A stretch of 64,000 nt of DNA from Lucinisca nassula (Eukaryota; Mollusca; Bivalvia; Lucinida; Lucinidae). The notes under the pieces are model-generated. The model was not told where the DNA came from, ran no database searches, and saw only the letters and a list, made by a program, of their open reading frames with translations. The stretch is taken from NCBI GenBank assembly GCA_963580285.1, contig OY757014.1:99450072-99514071 (forward strand), read 5' to 3'. The position numbers and the translations under genes are program-made. Shown in pieces: positions 1 to 12,250 of this stretch (positions are counted from its first letter, which is position 1; the number at the start of each line of letters is the position of its first letter).

Positions 1-246
1 ATTTTACTATCTAGGCGATCAAGGATAATGTTAAAACTTTTCTTAAGAGAAAAAAGGTATTGTGTTTGTTTCAGCAGAGATTCTAACAGAGATATTCTTC
101 TTCAGTAGAAGCCTTGTCATGTTACAATCAACCATTTTTATACCGACATTCAATATAACGGCTCCATAGCGCAAGATGAGATGACAAATGGAGCTATTCA
201 AGAGCATTGCATTCAGTACTCCAAGAAACAAATGCTGTGGATATTT

Positions 247-326
247 ATTAACAAAAATAATAGAAGTGAAGGCAATGATCAGGCATCGATACAAATAACC
301 CACAGCTCCCATCAGAGACATTATGA
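247..326 (-). repeat. Fragment of interspersed repeat G
   Basis: Reverse complement of the tail of the 0.5-kb repeat at 11325-11805 (GATGGGAGCTGTGGGTTAAT and the flanking ~60 bases). Confidence 0.7.
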
Positions 327-354
327 AGAATGTCAAATTAAGGAACGGTGAAAC

Positions 355-775
355 AGAGGATCTTACATGAGTGTTCATGTATTATTAAATTTATTAAACG
401 AGTTGCGGAAAAGGGATAAAATGCGAAGTTTTGCCGAGCATTTTATCCGTTTTCCTCAACTCGTTTAATAAATTCAATAATACATGAGCACGAATGCAAG
501 ATTCTATTTATCATATGACATTTAAAACGCATTTTATTCACGATAGTTTACAAAATGTCAATATTCCGCCGTTAGTAAACGCGACGTCGTTAAGGACGTC
601 GTACATGTAACGTAACGGGCGTATCTAGCTAATTTGCAAATTAGTGGATTATCGAAAATATTACATGGCGTTATTACACTTTCAGACGCGACGTCATATG
701 ATAAAAGCAATTGCATATACAATGGAAAAATAAGAGCATTAAATGCATGTACGGGGACACCTTTTACAGCCACCA
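355..775. mobile_element. Hairpin element F, copy 1
   Basis: Opens with a ~130-bp palindrome: a TAAACGAGTTG...AAAGGGATAAAATGC arm pairs with GCATTTTATCC...CAACTCGTTTA. It continues into ~270 bp shared, inverted, with 10301-10655. Probably a non-autonomous DNA element. Confidence 0.7.
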
Positions 776-789
776 CACGGCACTTATTT

Positions 790-1605
790 CTTGAAGAAAT
801 TAAGTGAAAATGACCATTTATAACGTCTTATACTCCACATTATTTGGATTTCTTATAACTGCAATATCTATATACTGGCAAGATGTTGGGGGAACACATA
901 CTGTCGTTATAAAGAGGGTCATCTGTAGTATAGATATAAACAAATGGTGTGATGGTGTTCAGAAATTCTAAGAGAAACGGACAAGACTTAAAGTGAATGA
1001 ATACCTTTTTTATTTTCTCAGATCCATTTTACAATAACACCATTGATGAATGATAAAATCATATTTTCCTCCTAAACCGTTTCTCTAATTACCTGTAATG
1101 ACTCATTAAAGTTGTTTATAGGGTGTCAGACATTTTTACGACTATATCTCCTGCAGTGACCTCAAGGAAACTGTTCAGTTCATGTACTGATAGCTAACAA
1201 ATCTCTTGCTATTTTAACAGCTGAGGATTTGTGAGGAGAAAGTGAACTTTAAAATAAAAGTGCCTTCTTGTAAGGCAAAATACTGCACTGTGATAATAGG
1301 ACAAGGAATTAGCTGTTTTGCTATCCCTGACCCTAAGAAAATAGAGACTTTTGTGAAAAATTGATTCATAATCTTGGAACAGAGAATCTCAACTTCAAGA
1401 CATTTGTTTATGCAAAGCATAACATTGTTTGTGCTTAACATTTTGAAGATAGCTGTTTTCGCTTTGTTGATTATTTGTTTTGTTTTTTATTTCTTTCATT
1501 AATTAATGCCTATCGGTATCATTTAACAAATCATTATCTTAACACGCCTTGACAATTTTAAGTAATATTTCAGGGCATTTCACATGGTCATTTGTGATAT
1601 TTTTC
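790..1605. other. Intergenic, nothing recognised
   Basis: AT-rich sequence without a convincing coding region, repeat family member or RNA gene. Confidence 0.5.
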
Positions 1606-1836
1606 TTAACCCTTTTTGTACCAAATGGACGTCTTCCTCTTTTATATATACCAGGAGACCATTTCAAAATTTAGGGCTGTCAGGTTGCGTTTTCCTCAAA
1701 ATTTATTAGGAAAATGGTTAAACATTTTGCAACTAGTGTAAGCCCTGATCAGACGCCGTGTTGTGTGGCGTCTGATCTGGGCCTGCATTGTTTGCCAGGG
1801 TACCTCTTTTGGGGTTTCTGGTTCTAAATGGGTTAA
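1606..1836. mobile_element. TTAA hairpin MITE, family B
   Basis: Ends TTAACCCTTTTTGTACCAAA and its near complement (CTAAATGGGTTAA) around a core in which AGACGCC is mirrored by GGCGTCT. Bounded by TTAA, as in piggyBac-like elements. Confidence 0.8.
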
Positions 1837-1939
1837 TTCAGTTTGAAGAATAGATTTTGGGTACTCAGTGAGGAGATTCCTTTGAGTACCCATAATTTAT
1901 GTTTTCATTTTCACATAAAGTCCTCGATTTTAGGCAAAC

Positions 1940-2545
1940 AGTGTACAGGTGTAGGAGCTGTAAATACAAGATCTGGAATATAATATCATGTAAATGCTTT
2001 AACAAAAAAAGATCACCTCGTACTTAAGCCAACTTTCAAGAATTAAGGAATATTTATCAATAGAGAACAGAGTACAATTTTATAAAGCTTACATTCAACC
2101 ACGTTTAGATTTTTGGTAATATTATATGGGGAAATACATCTCAACGAAATCTCTTCAGAATGTATAAATTACAAAAAAAGCTTGTAGTATTATTCTAAAC
2201 TTTAATGTCGATAACGTTTCTGATAGTTTAAATGAGCTGAAAATATTAACGATTTATGGCCGTATCTTCCTAAGAAAAGCTAAATTTATGTTTAAAGCAT
2301 TTACTCAAGAAGCACCAATATCTATTCAAAATATGTTCGAGCGAACCCAAATAATGAGTCCCGTGTTTTAAGGTCTTCTTCAAACAACAATTTTATAATT
2401 CCCAGGCCAAACAAATAATTGTTTAAACACAGCATGTCATATTCTGGAACTGTAATCTGGAACATTTTACAAGAATACATAAAACTATTCGACAATGTTA
2501 CAACTTTTCATTCAAGATGCATAAAATTGATGAAAACCTAATTAT
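1940..2545 (+). pseudogene. Non-LTR retrotransposon, decayed RT C-terminal segment
   Basis: Reading across frameshifts gives RVQFYKAYIQPRLDFW, LNVDNVSDSL-like and ELKILTIYGRI segments, then YSGTVIWNIL. This is the thumb and post-RT region typical of Jockey/CR1-type LINEs. In-frame stops (for example after RLDFW) show it is dead. Confidence 0.7.
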
Positions 2546-2636
2546 AGGTTGCTGTGATTGCAAGTCCGCATGCCATAGTGCATTCTTTCATATTTCCAAA
2601 ATGGATACTCATCACGTGAACAAATCCGTGAAATAA

Positions 2637-3125
2637 AGATCCCCCTAAACCCCACTTTATATAGAGGATTTTTGTTTGATTTGAGGTTTAACGTCCCCGT
2701 CAACACTGTAAAGGTCATTTTGGAGACGTTGCTTCTAATTTTGTGGGACTTTTACCCGACATTGAGATGAAATGACATCTCAAGCCCAGTCGCCCAATGA
2801 ACCAATAGGGTTTATAAGCATGGACGGTCCGCCTCGCACCGCGGTTCCTGGACAGGCTTAGATCCCCTAAGCGGTTTACCACTACTAGTGTACGGGCCGG
2901 ATTCAGCTCTGCGTGGAAGCATCGTGCAGCCCATATATTTCTTCAAGCCCCTATGGGCGGGGGCCGTAGAGGAAACTGGGGTTTACGGGAATAAACATTA
3001 TTTTCCTTATTTCTGCCCAAAGACATAGGTTATGGGCACACGTTAGAACCGCCTTAATGAGGCGGTTCTAACGAGTACCCAAAACCTATTTTTGGAGTAA
3101 AAATAAAAAAAATATCACAAATTTT
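2637..3125. mobile_element. Hairpin MITE family C, split by a SINE A copy
   Basis: The central stem TAGAACCGCCTTAATGAGGC near 3045-3070 and the CCCCACTTTATATAG / AAACTGGGGTTTAC halves are family C. The halves are separated by a SINE A insertion (2672-2965). Confidence 0.7.
2672..2965 (-). repeat. SINE A copy, near full length
   Basis: Sense strand (tail CAAATCAAACAAA at 2672-2690) is minus. It contains the ACGTTAAACCTCAAATCAAA end and the central AAGCCTGTCCAGG block, and starts at GCCCCCGCCCATAGGGGC. Confidence 0.85.
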
Positions 3126-3199
3126 CATCAGAAAAGTGCCTTTTTGAGGTTTGAAAATTGTACTATATCACACGGATGTGTAATCGTAATGTTTTGTGA

Positions 3200-3405
3200 T
3201 GATATATTTGTGATATTATTCTTGTTTCTTGTTTGTGCTTGGGGTATGGGTTGTGGGTGCTCGGTAGACCCACCTCGTTGAGGCGGTTCTAACGAGTTCG
3301 CCAGGCCTGCGCCTTAGGGCGGAGATAAGTAGGATAATGAATACCCCCGTAAACCCCAGTTTCCTTATATGAAGTGGGATTTAGGGGGATCTCCATTATA
3401 CGGAC
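3200..3405. mobile_element. Degenerate family C MITE
   Basis: Contains GAGGCGGTTCTAACGAG with a decayed left arm, then AAACCCCAGTTTCCTTATAT, the family C shoulder. Confidence 0.55.
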
Positions 3406-3587
3406 ATGTTGTCCCGTTTGGTGTAAAATGTATGATAGTGTAAATAACAAGCTATATTGTTTTTGATTGTTTATATTCTTGTATAGCATATTTAATGTAT
3501 ATTATCATGCATGGTTTTGTTTAAGTGGGCCCCAAAGAAGCGTAGCTTGTAGCTAATTGAGTGTTACCCACTGAAAATAAAGACTTT

Positions 3588-3589
<2 letters not shown>

Positions 3590-3626
<37 letters not shown>

Positions 3627-3640
3627 GTTATTATTATTAA
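3590..3640. repeat. (ATT)n microsatellite
   Basis: About 17 ATT units, following a LINE-like 3' end (ACTGAAAATAAAGACTTTAG). Confidence 0.9.
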
Positions 3641-3717
3641 TACAAAGTGATTAACTGTAGATCAGACAAGGATTACAGAAAACAATTGTTTTGTAGGAAA
3701 TTTAAGGTAGAACAGGT

Positions 3718-3840
3718 TTTTATTTGTTTGAATTGATGTTTAACGTTCCAAGCACAACTATTTAGGGCATGTTGGAGATGATGCTTCCAATTTTGTGGGA
3801 CTTTTATCCGACATTGAGATGAATGCCACCCAATGAAACA
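3718..3840 (-). repeat. SINE A 3' fragment
   Basis: Only the tail-proximal ~120 bases remain (GATGTTTAACGTTCCAAG through GACATTGAGATGAATG). Confidence 0.75.
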
Positions 3841-4232
3841 AACAGCACCCAACTCAGGAAACCTGTCTTCATGCCTTTATTTTCATCCAAAGACATAAAA
3901 GAAACCTGCATGTAAGATCCTGAACTGATAGCCTATTTAAGGATGTTTAGTAGCAACATAGAGAGACATAGAGCTTCAATGGGCTCCATGAGGTCAGGAT
4001 TTTAGCAAACAGGTAGAATGCTGGAAAACATTTGGATTATCTTGGGGAAAATATGGCCGCTGCCAGAAGGCTTGACTGAAACCATTAATTGTGGATTTAA
4101 TTACCTTAGTAGATTTCAATTGGTAATAAAAGTCAGAGATTAATCATTACATTAACTTTTTCTTTCAAATGAAGTAATTATATTATAAAGGTGGGGATTC
4201 ACTTTAAGGATATATTTGGTTTAAACAATATT

Positions 4233-4234
<2 letters not shown>

Positions 4235-4283
<49 letters not shown>

Positions 4284-4500
4284 TAATAATAATCGACCTT
4301 ATTTATAGACGGTAACACATTTAGTACTAGTACTAATCATCCGCGTGGCCCTCTTTTCCTGGGTAGGAACCAGTACTAAGCAATGTGGATAAAGTTTCTT
4401 GCTCAAGGAAACAACATGTGGCGCTTGCGAGGATCGAACCGGCGACCTCTCGATCTCAAATCCGATGCTATGCACTGGACCACAGCGCTCCACATATACA
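4235..4500 (-). repeat. tRNA-derived SINE with (TAA)n tail
   Basis: On the minus strand a tRNA-like head (TGTGGTCCAGTGCATAGCAT, B-box GGTCGCCGGTTCGATCC) is followed by a body with CTTGAGCAAGAAACTTTA and a TAA microsatellite tail at 4235-4290. Confidence 0.75.
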
Positions 4501-5029
4501 CATGTATACATCGCATAATAGTATATGGTACAGGATTTGATAAAAGGCTAGAAGCTTATATAAATCACCTCCTGAAATGGAAATGATGACAAAATTTGCA
4601 TACGTGTGTGGTAGATATATGATGAGATATATTTGTGAGGTTATAATATAATAATAATAAAAATAACAAATGCCCGAAGTAGATTATATAGGTATGATGG
4701 TGATGATGATGATGATTGTTAAGCAAGGGCATGTCGCAGTTGTTGTCAAATATGTTCTGTTTCCTGACATGTTTACACTACACGAGTTATATGTAGCATA
4801 CCCATGAAACAGTGTCCCCAGTTACAGAGTCGATGTTGGTTATTTGGGTAAAAATTTGCAGCACTTTGTCCATTGCTTAACACATGAAGTGTAACATTCA
4901 GCACTGTCGATCGACCCTGCACAAATGTTTCCTTGCATAGTGATTGAAAATGAATAGAATTTACAGTTGGTGCCACCGGATATGTATTCTAGTACATTAC
5001 GTGAAAAGTTTAGAGTGTATTATAAACTC

Positions 5030-7564
5030 TTGGACATTGGAAAATAGATCTTCATTTACTGTAATAGATGCATCCGCTATGCCGTAAAGAATTTGGGTGG
5101 TATTGATGGTATGGAGATAATTCGATAGATTGCTTCATAGTTGGGACATTGAAAAAAGAAGTGATGTGCACTTTCGAATCCCCCACATGAACAAGATGTG
5201 CATTTAAGGAGCTGCATTCCATTCTGAGTCTAGCATGTAAGATCTGGCCGATTCGGGAACCAGTATAATTGTAATATTTAGGGTTTTTCTTAATATTGTT
5301 ATTTAACCTATATTTAAAAGAGGCAACTGATGGTGCGGACTTTATATCATCTGGCAGATTGTTCCATAAATGGATTGTTGATGGAACGAATGAATTGTAG
5401 AATGAAGTTTGTTCGAGCATGGATGTTTCGAAGATCGCTGGAATTTCTCAGGTTATATGTGGTAGTGTTCTAAACGATTGGTGGGATGAGGGATTGAAGA
5501 TATTCAGGAGTCAGGCCATTAACCATTTTATAAAAGATGATTAGTTTATGTTTCGCGAGTATGTTTTGTAAAAATTCCCAACCGAAATCGTCAAGAAGAT
5601 TTTTTATGCTGCAAAGTTTTGTTTAACATGTTATGCTGCAAAGTTTTGTTCCACATGTTATGATTCTTGCAGCTTCATTGTAAACGGCTTCTAGCTGTTT
5701 TTTTTTTTTTTTTTTTTTTTTGCTTTCAGTAGAGGCGTTGTCCCAGACTGCGTCACTGTATTCCAACAAGGTTCTAATAAATGAAATATACATTTTTTTT
5801 CGAGGGCTTAATTGTTAATTTTGAATTTCAGGGCGCGTAACAAATTTAACCTAGTCCATGCTACTTTTGTGATATTGTTGATGTGTTCAGTCCAGCTGCA
5901 GTTATTGGTTAAAGTCAAACCCAGGTGCTTGTGTGAAGAAAAAAATATGTGGGTGTATTCCTTGCTTCCAAAGGATAACCCTTTCTAGAACAAATTTAGA
6001 CCGGTCATCTTGCTTATGTATGGCTGTTGAACCATCCGTCCACGAAGAGAAGCAGTAAATAAGATTCTGTAAGGCTTTGCAATAATAGTTGAACCTTCTT
6101 TGAGAAGCCGAGGGCTCATTTAATCAGGCCCGCAGGCTGTGTTTGTATCAAGGCCATCAAAGACGTCCTTGGCAGACTGAGGACTAATAGCGAATGTTTC
6201 AAAGCGTTCGTGTGTAAAGGTTTCCTGGGGTGGTAAGAGTGTATTATGGTCGTCAACTACAGATATGGAAGAAAAGTAGTCATTTAACATGTTTGCTTTT
6301 TGGAGATCAGTTTCAGCGTATTCATTGTTGAGGGTAAGGGTAGGTACAGTTTGGGAGGATTTGTCGAGTCTTAGGATTAGTTTAGAGGTTTTCCAGAAGA
6401 GTTTGGAGTTCAGAGTTACATCCGTAAGCATGGTTTCAAGCTTGTTGAAATAGTCTTGCTTCGACTTACAAGTTAGATTGATGACTGTGTTGCGAATGTT
6501 TTTAAATCGAGTCCACAAATATTGTGTGTTTGTTTTCTTGAGTTTCTTGTATATTCGTAGTCTTCTGCGTATCAGTAATTTGATGTGACAAGTGATCCAT
6601 GGGTGATCGTTTGAGCGAATAGTGACAATTTTATTAGGAATAGATTTTCGGCTGCATCGCCACACATTCCCAGACCTTCAAATGTCAGTCATAATTTGCA
6701 CACCGGTTTAGATCGTTTTCCCTGATTTGGGTAACTAGGTCATTCTCGCTTAAAACGTTGCCGGTATTTATCAAAATCGGCTCCATTTATTTTCTTTAGT
6801 AAGTACTGACCTTCTTTGAACGAATAAATTTTAAGAAGACGAATACTGGACAGTGATATCTCGTAAGGCCAGGAATGAAAGGATCCGCTACACCTGAACT
6901 TGAGATTTTTTTTGAATTTCGAACTTTGATAAGATCGATAAGAGAGGCTGATTGTTCCGTAAAGTGCGTTGGCTCATCAATCAGTTGTGTTAAACTAAAC
7001 TGTTGCAGCAGGTCTTTCATTTTGTTGTTACTGTCAGCAAGCATGTTGTAATTGAAGTCGCATGTGATTAAGATATCTTGAATATTAGTATTGTGTGCAC
7101 GGTCGATACCTTCCAAGAGCAAGTTAAAATACTCGTTATTGCTAGATACTGGCTATCAGGACTTTCTTAGACCTTATTACCATTTCTAGCCAGACAGCTT
7201 CAAGTCCGTTGATTTCTAAGTCTTTACGGCGCTTACATGAGAGGGTATTTCGCACATATATCACAACTCCACCTCCAGGTCGGCCAATCCTGGCCGCCCT
7301 AAAAGGTGACAGGAATTCATGTAGAGATATATCATCATCGGTTATGTTCGGTTTGAGCCAACTCTCCGTGAAAACAGCTATGTCATATGACAAAGCTTCG
7401 GCTCTGATCAGATCAATTTTAGGAAGAAGACCTTTGACGTTTAGATGTAGGATACTGAGGTGGTTCTCAAGAAGTTCACGTGAATCTGCACTGGAAAAAC
7501 TTATATCACTAACTGAACTCGCTGGAGTAGGACCGGGGTTCGGATGAATGTCGCCACTTAACAT
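5030..7564 (-). pseudogene. CR1/Jockey-like LINE, internally deleted
   Basis: The reading frame begins at 7564 with MLSGDIHPNPGP, then an APE-type endonuclease (LSILHLNVKGLLPK, FTESWLKPN, GRPGGGVVIYV; 7564-7142). The endonuclease C-half lies at 7122-6796 (ILITCDFNYNML, TQLIDEPTHFTEQ, RYHCPV), the pre-RT linker at 6665-6120, ending ACGPD at the RT entrance. Most of the RT is missing. The thumb (HINNITKVAWTRLNLL) and the C-terminal domain (TIHLWNNLPDDIKSAP; 5420-5052) follow. Gly to Cys in the GDFN motif, frameshifts and the RT deletion show it is inactive. Assignment to CR1 or Jockey is tentative. Confidence 0.85.
5699..5720. repeat. Poly(T) run
   Basis: 22 T within the LINE remnant (poly-A in its sense). 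Confidence 0.9.
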
Positions 7565-7834
7565 CTTAAAATTATAAAAACATATCCCCAGGGAAAGCCA
7601 GAATCAACGATTACAGCTTACCAATGGCACCAAGAGGAAGTGTAGCTAACAATGAGCAAAACAAAATATTCATGTTTGTGGAGTGAATATGAGACCGCCT
7701 TCTTCGCGCATTCTTTGCTGAATTACTTTTAACGTGCTGAATCTGTGCTTATAACTATCATCAACACGTGGGAATAGTCGAGGTATTTGGTAGTTTATTC
7801 GATTTTCCGCTGGTTAGAAGTTTAGGTTATAATC

Positions 7835-8115
7835 AGGCATGCACGACAGACACATACGGTTGTATATCGGAAGGGCCTTTTGGCTGACAATGCAGCGCAG
7901 CCTGACTAAGAAATTGTATTTCGGAATTAAGACTATCTACGAACTTACAAACTGCAGTTTCTCAGGATTTCTACAAATATTTATGCTTTCTAACCCTTTC
8001 GCCTACCTCACCAGTAATCCATTTGTGTTTCGAAATTTAGAGTACGTTTATGAAACCATTTCAAACTGCAATTTCTAAGGATTTCTACAACTGTTTATGC
8101 TATCTAATCCTTTTT
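7835..8115. repeat. Left member of a dispersed inverted pair
   Basis: GGCATGCACGACAGACA and TTCTACAACTGTTTATGC are found in reverse complement at 11207-10917. It also contains an internal duplication of the ACTGCA-TTTCT segment. Confidence 0.6.
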
Positions 8116-8361
8116 GTGGTGCCGCACATGTCTATTAATGATATAACATGTTTTGGGATTTTTTTCAATGTGATTCAATGCGATTTCGTTCGATTTTATG
8201 AGGTTAAATATTAGACTGTCCAGTTGAGAAGTCGATGAAGGAGTAAGGATTTTTTTCTAAACACCGTTTATGGATGTGCCAGCAAATGACTATTGCAATG
8301 ACATATCGAAATGTGAGTCATTAAACGCATTCAACTTCTGATGGACAAGGATAGTAAAATA

Positions 8362-8651
8362 CAGTCGAACTTCGATGGCTCGAACACCGATGGCTCGTTT
8401 ACCATGGCTGAGTCGAGGAGATTTTCGACTTTTATCTTGCAAATGTATGCTGTGTGTACTCATTAGAATCGCCTCAATGAGGCGATTCTAATGAGTACAC
8501 CCAGCATACATTTATGTTACAGAACACCGAAAAGAAGTCCAATAATACCCCCGTTATGTTTTCTGGAAGTATACAACAGTGGCTCGAACTACCGCAGTCT
8601 CGAACAAATTTCCATGGTCCCGAAGGGGTTCGAGCCATCGAAGTTCGACTG
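8362..8651. mobile_element. pogo/Tigger-like MITE carrying hairpin D
   Basis: Terminal inverted repeats CAGTCGAACTTCGATGGCTC and complement, flanked by TA (8360-8361, 8652-8653). In the middle sits a hairpin with TCATTAGAATCGCCTC mirrored around 8480. Confidence 0.85.
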
Positions 8652-9002
8652 TACTTAATACCATTAAGCTCGAACATTTGTATAAGTTTTACTTTGGCTA
8701 CGCGTTAAGACACTCGCCATTCAATGCACAGCTGTTCATCTCGTACAGTGACTAATGGTTCTGTGTAGATAAAACGACAGTGAACAGCCTGTATATGGTT
8801 ACGAGCAGTAGACATATAAGAGGACAGAAGATAACATTCAATGCAAAGTGACAACCAACGCTGAACAATGAGTCACTGTACCAGATGCACAAATGTGTTA
8901 TGATTGTCGAATGGTTAACCATACAATCTAATGAGCAACCAAGAAAAATGTACAAATATTCGAGCTCTTATAAAATGACACTTTACGTACTGTAGCGGCA
9001 AT

Positions 9003-9655
9003 TTACCCTTTCCCACTCAGGGATATTGTGAATTTCGCTGATTTTCACAGTGTTGCACCTGACAGCAACTTCAGATAGCCATTGTTTCATAATGGATGGT
9101 CTGTTTTACACCAAACTCGTCATGATTGTTCATTGGGCAGTAGCCTTTCAAATGCAGCCTTTCATGACTTGATCATTGTCGCCATGGTAATGAGGGGGCA
9201 TCTCAAAGTAAGCAAAAAGTGTGATTTCACATGAATTTTTTACCAAATCTTAATCTTCACACAGCTGTCAAGGCAACAATTAAGGGGTTTGGCACTGGAC
9301 ATTTTCACTGTTTGCAGTATGTTTTATCAGCATAAATTATGCGGCCTTTTTGATCCCAGACACCCTCAGATATAAATTTTAGCGGCCGTTTGGGCCAAAC
9401 ACCCAAAATTTTTCTGATGTGAGGGGGTGAGGGGGGGGGGCAAACCCCCCCCCTTTCAATCCCCCCCCCCCCCCAGAATATTTTTAGTGGAGAGGCGCGC
9501 GAAAAAAACAGGACACTTTTTAGGCTAACAAATCGTAAAGCAAACATAACTATCCAGGGGTAGGAAATGCAGACTTTAGATGCTTCTGGGGCTTACAATG
9601 GGGGGGGGCGGGGTGCAGACACGTAAAAACACGTATCTGAGTTGGAAAGGCTTAA
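9003..9655. mobile_element. TTAA MITE with a ~205-bp internal insertion
   Basis: Ends ACCCTTTCCCACTCAG and ATCTGAGTTGGAAAGG. It is collinear with the copy at 9772-10219 except for a segment at about 9337-9540 that holds G and C homopolymers. Confidence 0.8.
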
Positions 9656-9771
9656 ATGGAAGCTTGGAATATACTGAATTTTAGTCTAAAATGCATTTAT
9701 TATATCTGAAATATTGTTTCTTGCAAAAAATTATGAAAATACATTATTTTGGTCAGTTTGGATTTTCTTCA

Positions 9772-10219
9772 TTAACCCTTTCCCACTCAGGAATTTTGTG
9801 AATTTCGCTGATTTTCACAGTGTAGCACCTGGCAGCAACTTCAGCCAGCCATTATTTCATAATGGATGATCTGTTTTACACTGAACTCGGTATGAATGTT
9901 CATTGGGCAGTAGCCTTTCAAATGCAACCTTTCATGACTTGATCATTGTTGGCATGGTAAAAAGGGAGCATCTCAAAGTTGGCAAAAAGTGTGATTTCAC
10001 ATGAATTTTTGACCAAATCTTAATCTTCACACAGCTGTCAAGGCAACAATTAAGGGGTTTGGCACTGGCCATTTTCACTGTTTGCAGCATGTTTTATCAG
10101 CATCAGCAAACATAACTATCCAGAGGTAGGAAATGCAGACTTTAGGTGCTTCTGGGGTTTAAAATGGGGACGGGGGGTGCAGACACGCAAAAACACGTAT
10201 CTGAGTGGGAAAGGGTTAA
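9772..10219. mobile_element. TTAA MITE, intact copy
   Basis: TTAACCCTTTCCCACTCAGG at the left and its complement at the right, bounded by TTAA. About 448 bp. Direct neighbour of a second copy. Confidence 0.85.
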
Positions 10220-10300
10220 CCCACTAGGACTCATGAGTTGAAACCATATTCATTCAAATAAGCTTGGTATAAGTATTTCAATTTATCGTATGATAAGTAT

Positions 10301-10655
10301 TTCAATTTATCATATGATACTCCGAGAGAGTAATAACGCCATGTAATAAATTCGATAAACCACTAGTGGATTAACTATGCAAATTAGTTAGATACGTCCC
10401 GTAACGTTACACGACGTCGCGTTTACTTATCGTGGAATATTGATAAATTTTGTAAAGTAAACGTGAATAAAAAGCGTTTTAAATGACATATGATAAATAG
10501 AATCTTGCATTCGTGCTCATGTATCATTGAATTTATTAAACTCGTTGAGGAAAAGGAATAAAATGCTCGGCAAAGCCTCGCATTTTATCCCTTTTCCTCA
10601 ACTCGTTTAATAAATCCAATAATACATGAGCACTCATGTAAGATCCTCTATATCC
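10301..10655. mobile_element. Hairpin element F, copy 2
   Basis: Inverted relative to 355-775; shares TAACGCCATGTAAT, GACGTCGCGTTTAC and the AGTTGAGGAAAAGG palindrome. Confidence 0.7.
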
Positions 10656-10916
10656 TTTTCCCACAGATATTGAAGATGGCAATGCCTTAATGACTTAAAT
10701 TACATACGCCATTGCAAAAGTCATGTGCTCGCAATTCTCCAGATCGGGTGTTTAGACAAAATTATCCGATTCCTTACCCGTTCATCGAATTCCCAACCGA
10801 ACAATCTGATGTTTAACTTCAGAAAATCGGACGAAATTGCATTTAAGAACGACTAAAAAACTCAAAACATATTATTATATTTTAGAGTTCATCGGGACCA
10901 CAGAAAGGGATAGAAG

Positions 10917-11207
10917 GCATAACTTATAAACAGTTGTAGAAATGCTTAGAAATTGTAGTTTGTAAGTTCGTAGATGTTTCATCAAAGTACTCCAAATTCC
11001 AAAACACAAATATATTACATTTGAGGTAGGCGAAGGAAGACTCCCGTTTACGAGGCTGGATGTATGTCTAGAGCTGTCGAAGAGAAAATAAAGATTTTTT
11101 GATGGTGACCAATTTTAGATCTGATTCGTAGCCAAGTATTTTCGACACTTCCGTCCATGTTTTCTCCGTTATGCTACATGGTCAGTAATGTCTGTCGTGC
11201 ATGCCTG
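10917..11207. repeat. Right member of a dispersed inverted pair
   Basis: Reverse complement of 7835-8115 with divergence (GCATAAC..AAACAGTTGTAGAA, TGTCTGTCGTGCATGCC). Confidence 0.6.
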
Positions 11208-11324
11208 AATATGTCCTAAACTACTTACAAGCAGCAATCGAAGCGTGACCTCCAAACGGTTAGCTACACAATTTTTACGGGGAAATGGTGGACACTTTAT
11301 CAGAGTCTAACGGTTTTTTTTTTT

Positions 11325-11805
11325 TTTTGCTCCAGCATTTAAGTGGTCTCTTGCTGTCGATTCCTAACCGTTGTTTCATCTATGGTTGTTTGATTTTTGT
11401 GTTCGCGGAGATGTTGCACTGATAATTTAGGAGGCCTTCATGCGGACTGAACAAATTATTTGTCTAAATTGCGAAAGAAGCAAGGGCGAGGATTACGGCC
11501 GCGTACAAATGATGTAAGCCCCCCGGTGCAATTCGTTTCACTGACCGTTGCAAGGCGGTTCTTGTGTCGGTTTTTTCTTTTGTCATGGTTTGTCTTTGAG
11601 TTTGTGTATCGCTTTATATTATTTTGTTTTGGATAACCAGTTGGCCATTTTATGAGAAACTAATTGTCCTTTTGGCTTTCCGCTATTGATGTTTCCATTA
11701 GGGATAGTTATTTCATGTTTGTTTTTCTTTCCCTTTGGTGTCTCTGATGGGAGCTGTGGGTTAATTGTATCGATTCTTGATCATTGCCTTCACTTCTATT
11801 TTACA
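11325..11805 (+). repeat. Interspersed repeat G, long copy
   Basis: About 480 bp shared with 31075-31575 and partly with 28960-29205 (AGGCGGTTCTTGTGTCG, GTTGGCCATTTT, GGGAGCTGTGGGTTAAT). No TIRs or clear protein found; perhaps a piece of a larger retroelement. Confidence 0.7.
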
Positions 11806-12077
11806 TCAATTTAACGAGCCCTAAGTTCTGCCTTGGTTTATACACATAATTTGTTCAGTTCGCATCAATGATTCTTACTCATCAGTGCAACATCTTAAAC
11901 ATACAAATTAAGGCAATTAAAACAAAACCAACATTTGCTCACAGTTGGGCTCAACTAGAGACAGAACATCAGGCACCAACTGGGTATTTAGGCCAGAGCC
12001 TACATAGAGCCTCACACGAAGATGTGTTAGGTAAATCAAGGTACGCTATATTGTTTTTCGATCACACTTTTATTTAA

Positions 12078-12250
12078 GAAATAGATCAGCTCTAGCTGTG
12101 ATTTGTTGAGTAATAAATCACAGTTTGGAGGTCAGATGTAAAGTAGACAAATCACGAGCGCGTAGCGCGCATGATTTGTCTACTTACAACTGGCCGACAA
12201 ACTGTGATTTATTACTCAACAAATCACACACTAGAGCTGATCTATTTCGA
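12078..12250. mobile_element. Long perfect-arm hairpin (MITE-like)
   Basis: About 75-bp arms (AATAGATCAGCTCTAG, TTGTTGAGTAATAAATCACA, AGTAGACAAATCA) face each other around a GC-rich loop at ~12158-12172. Confidence 0.8.
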
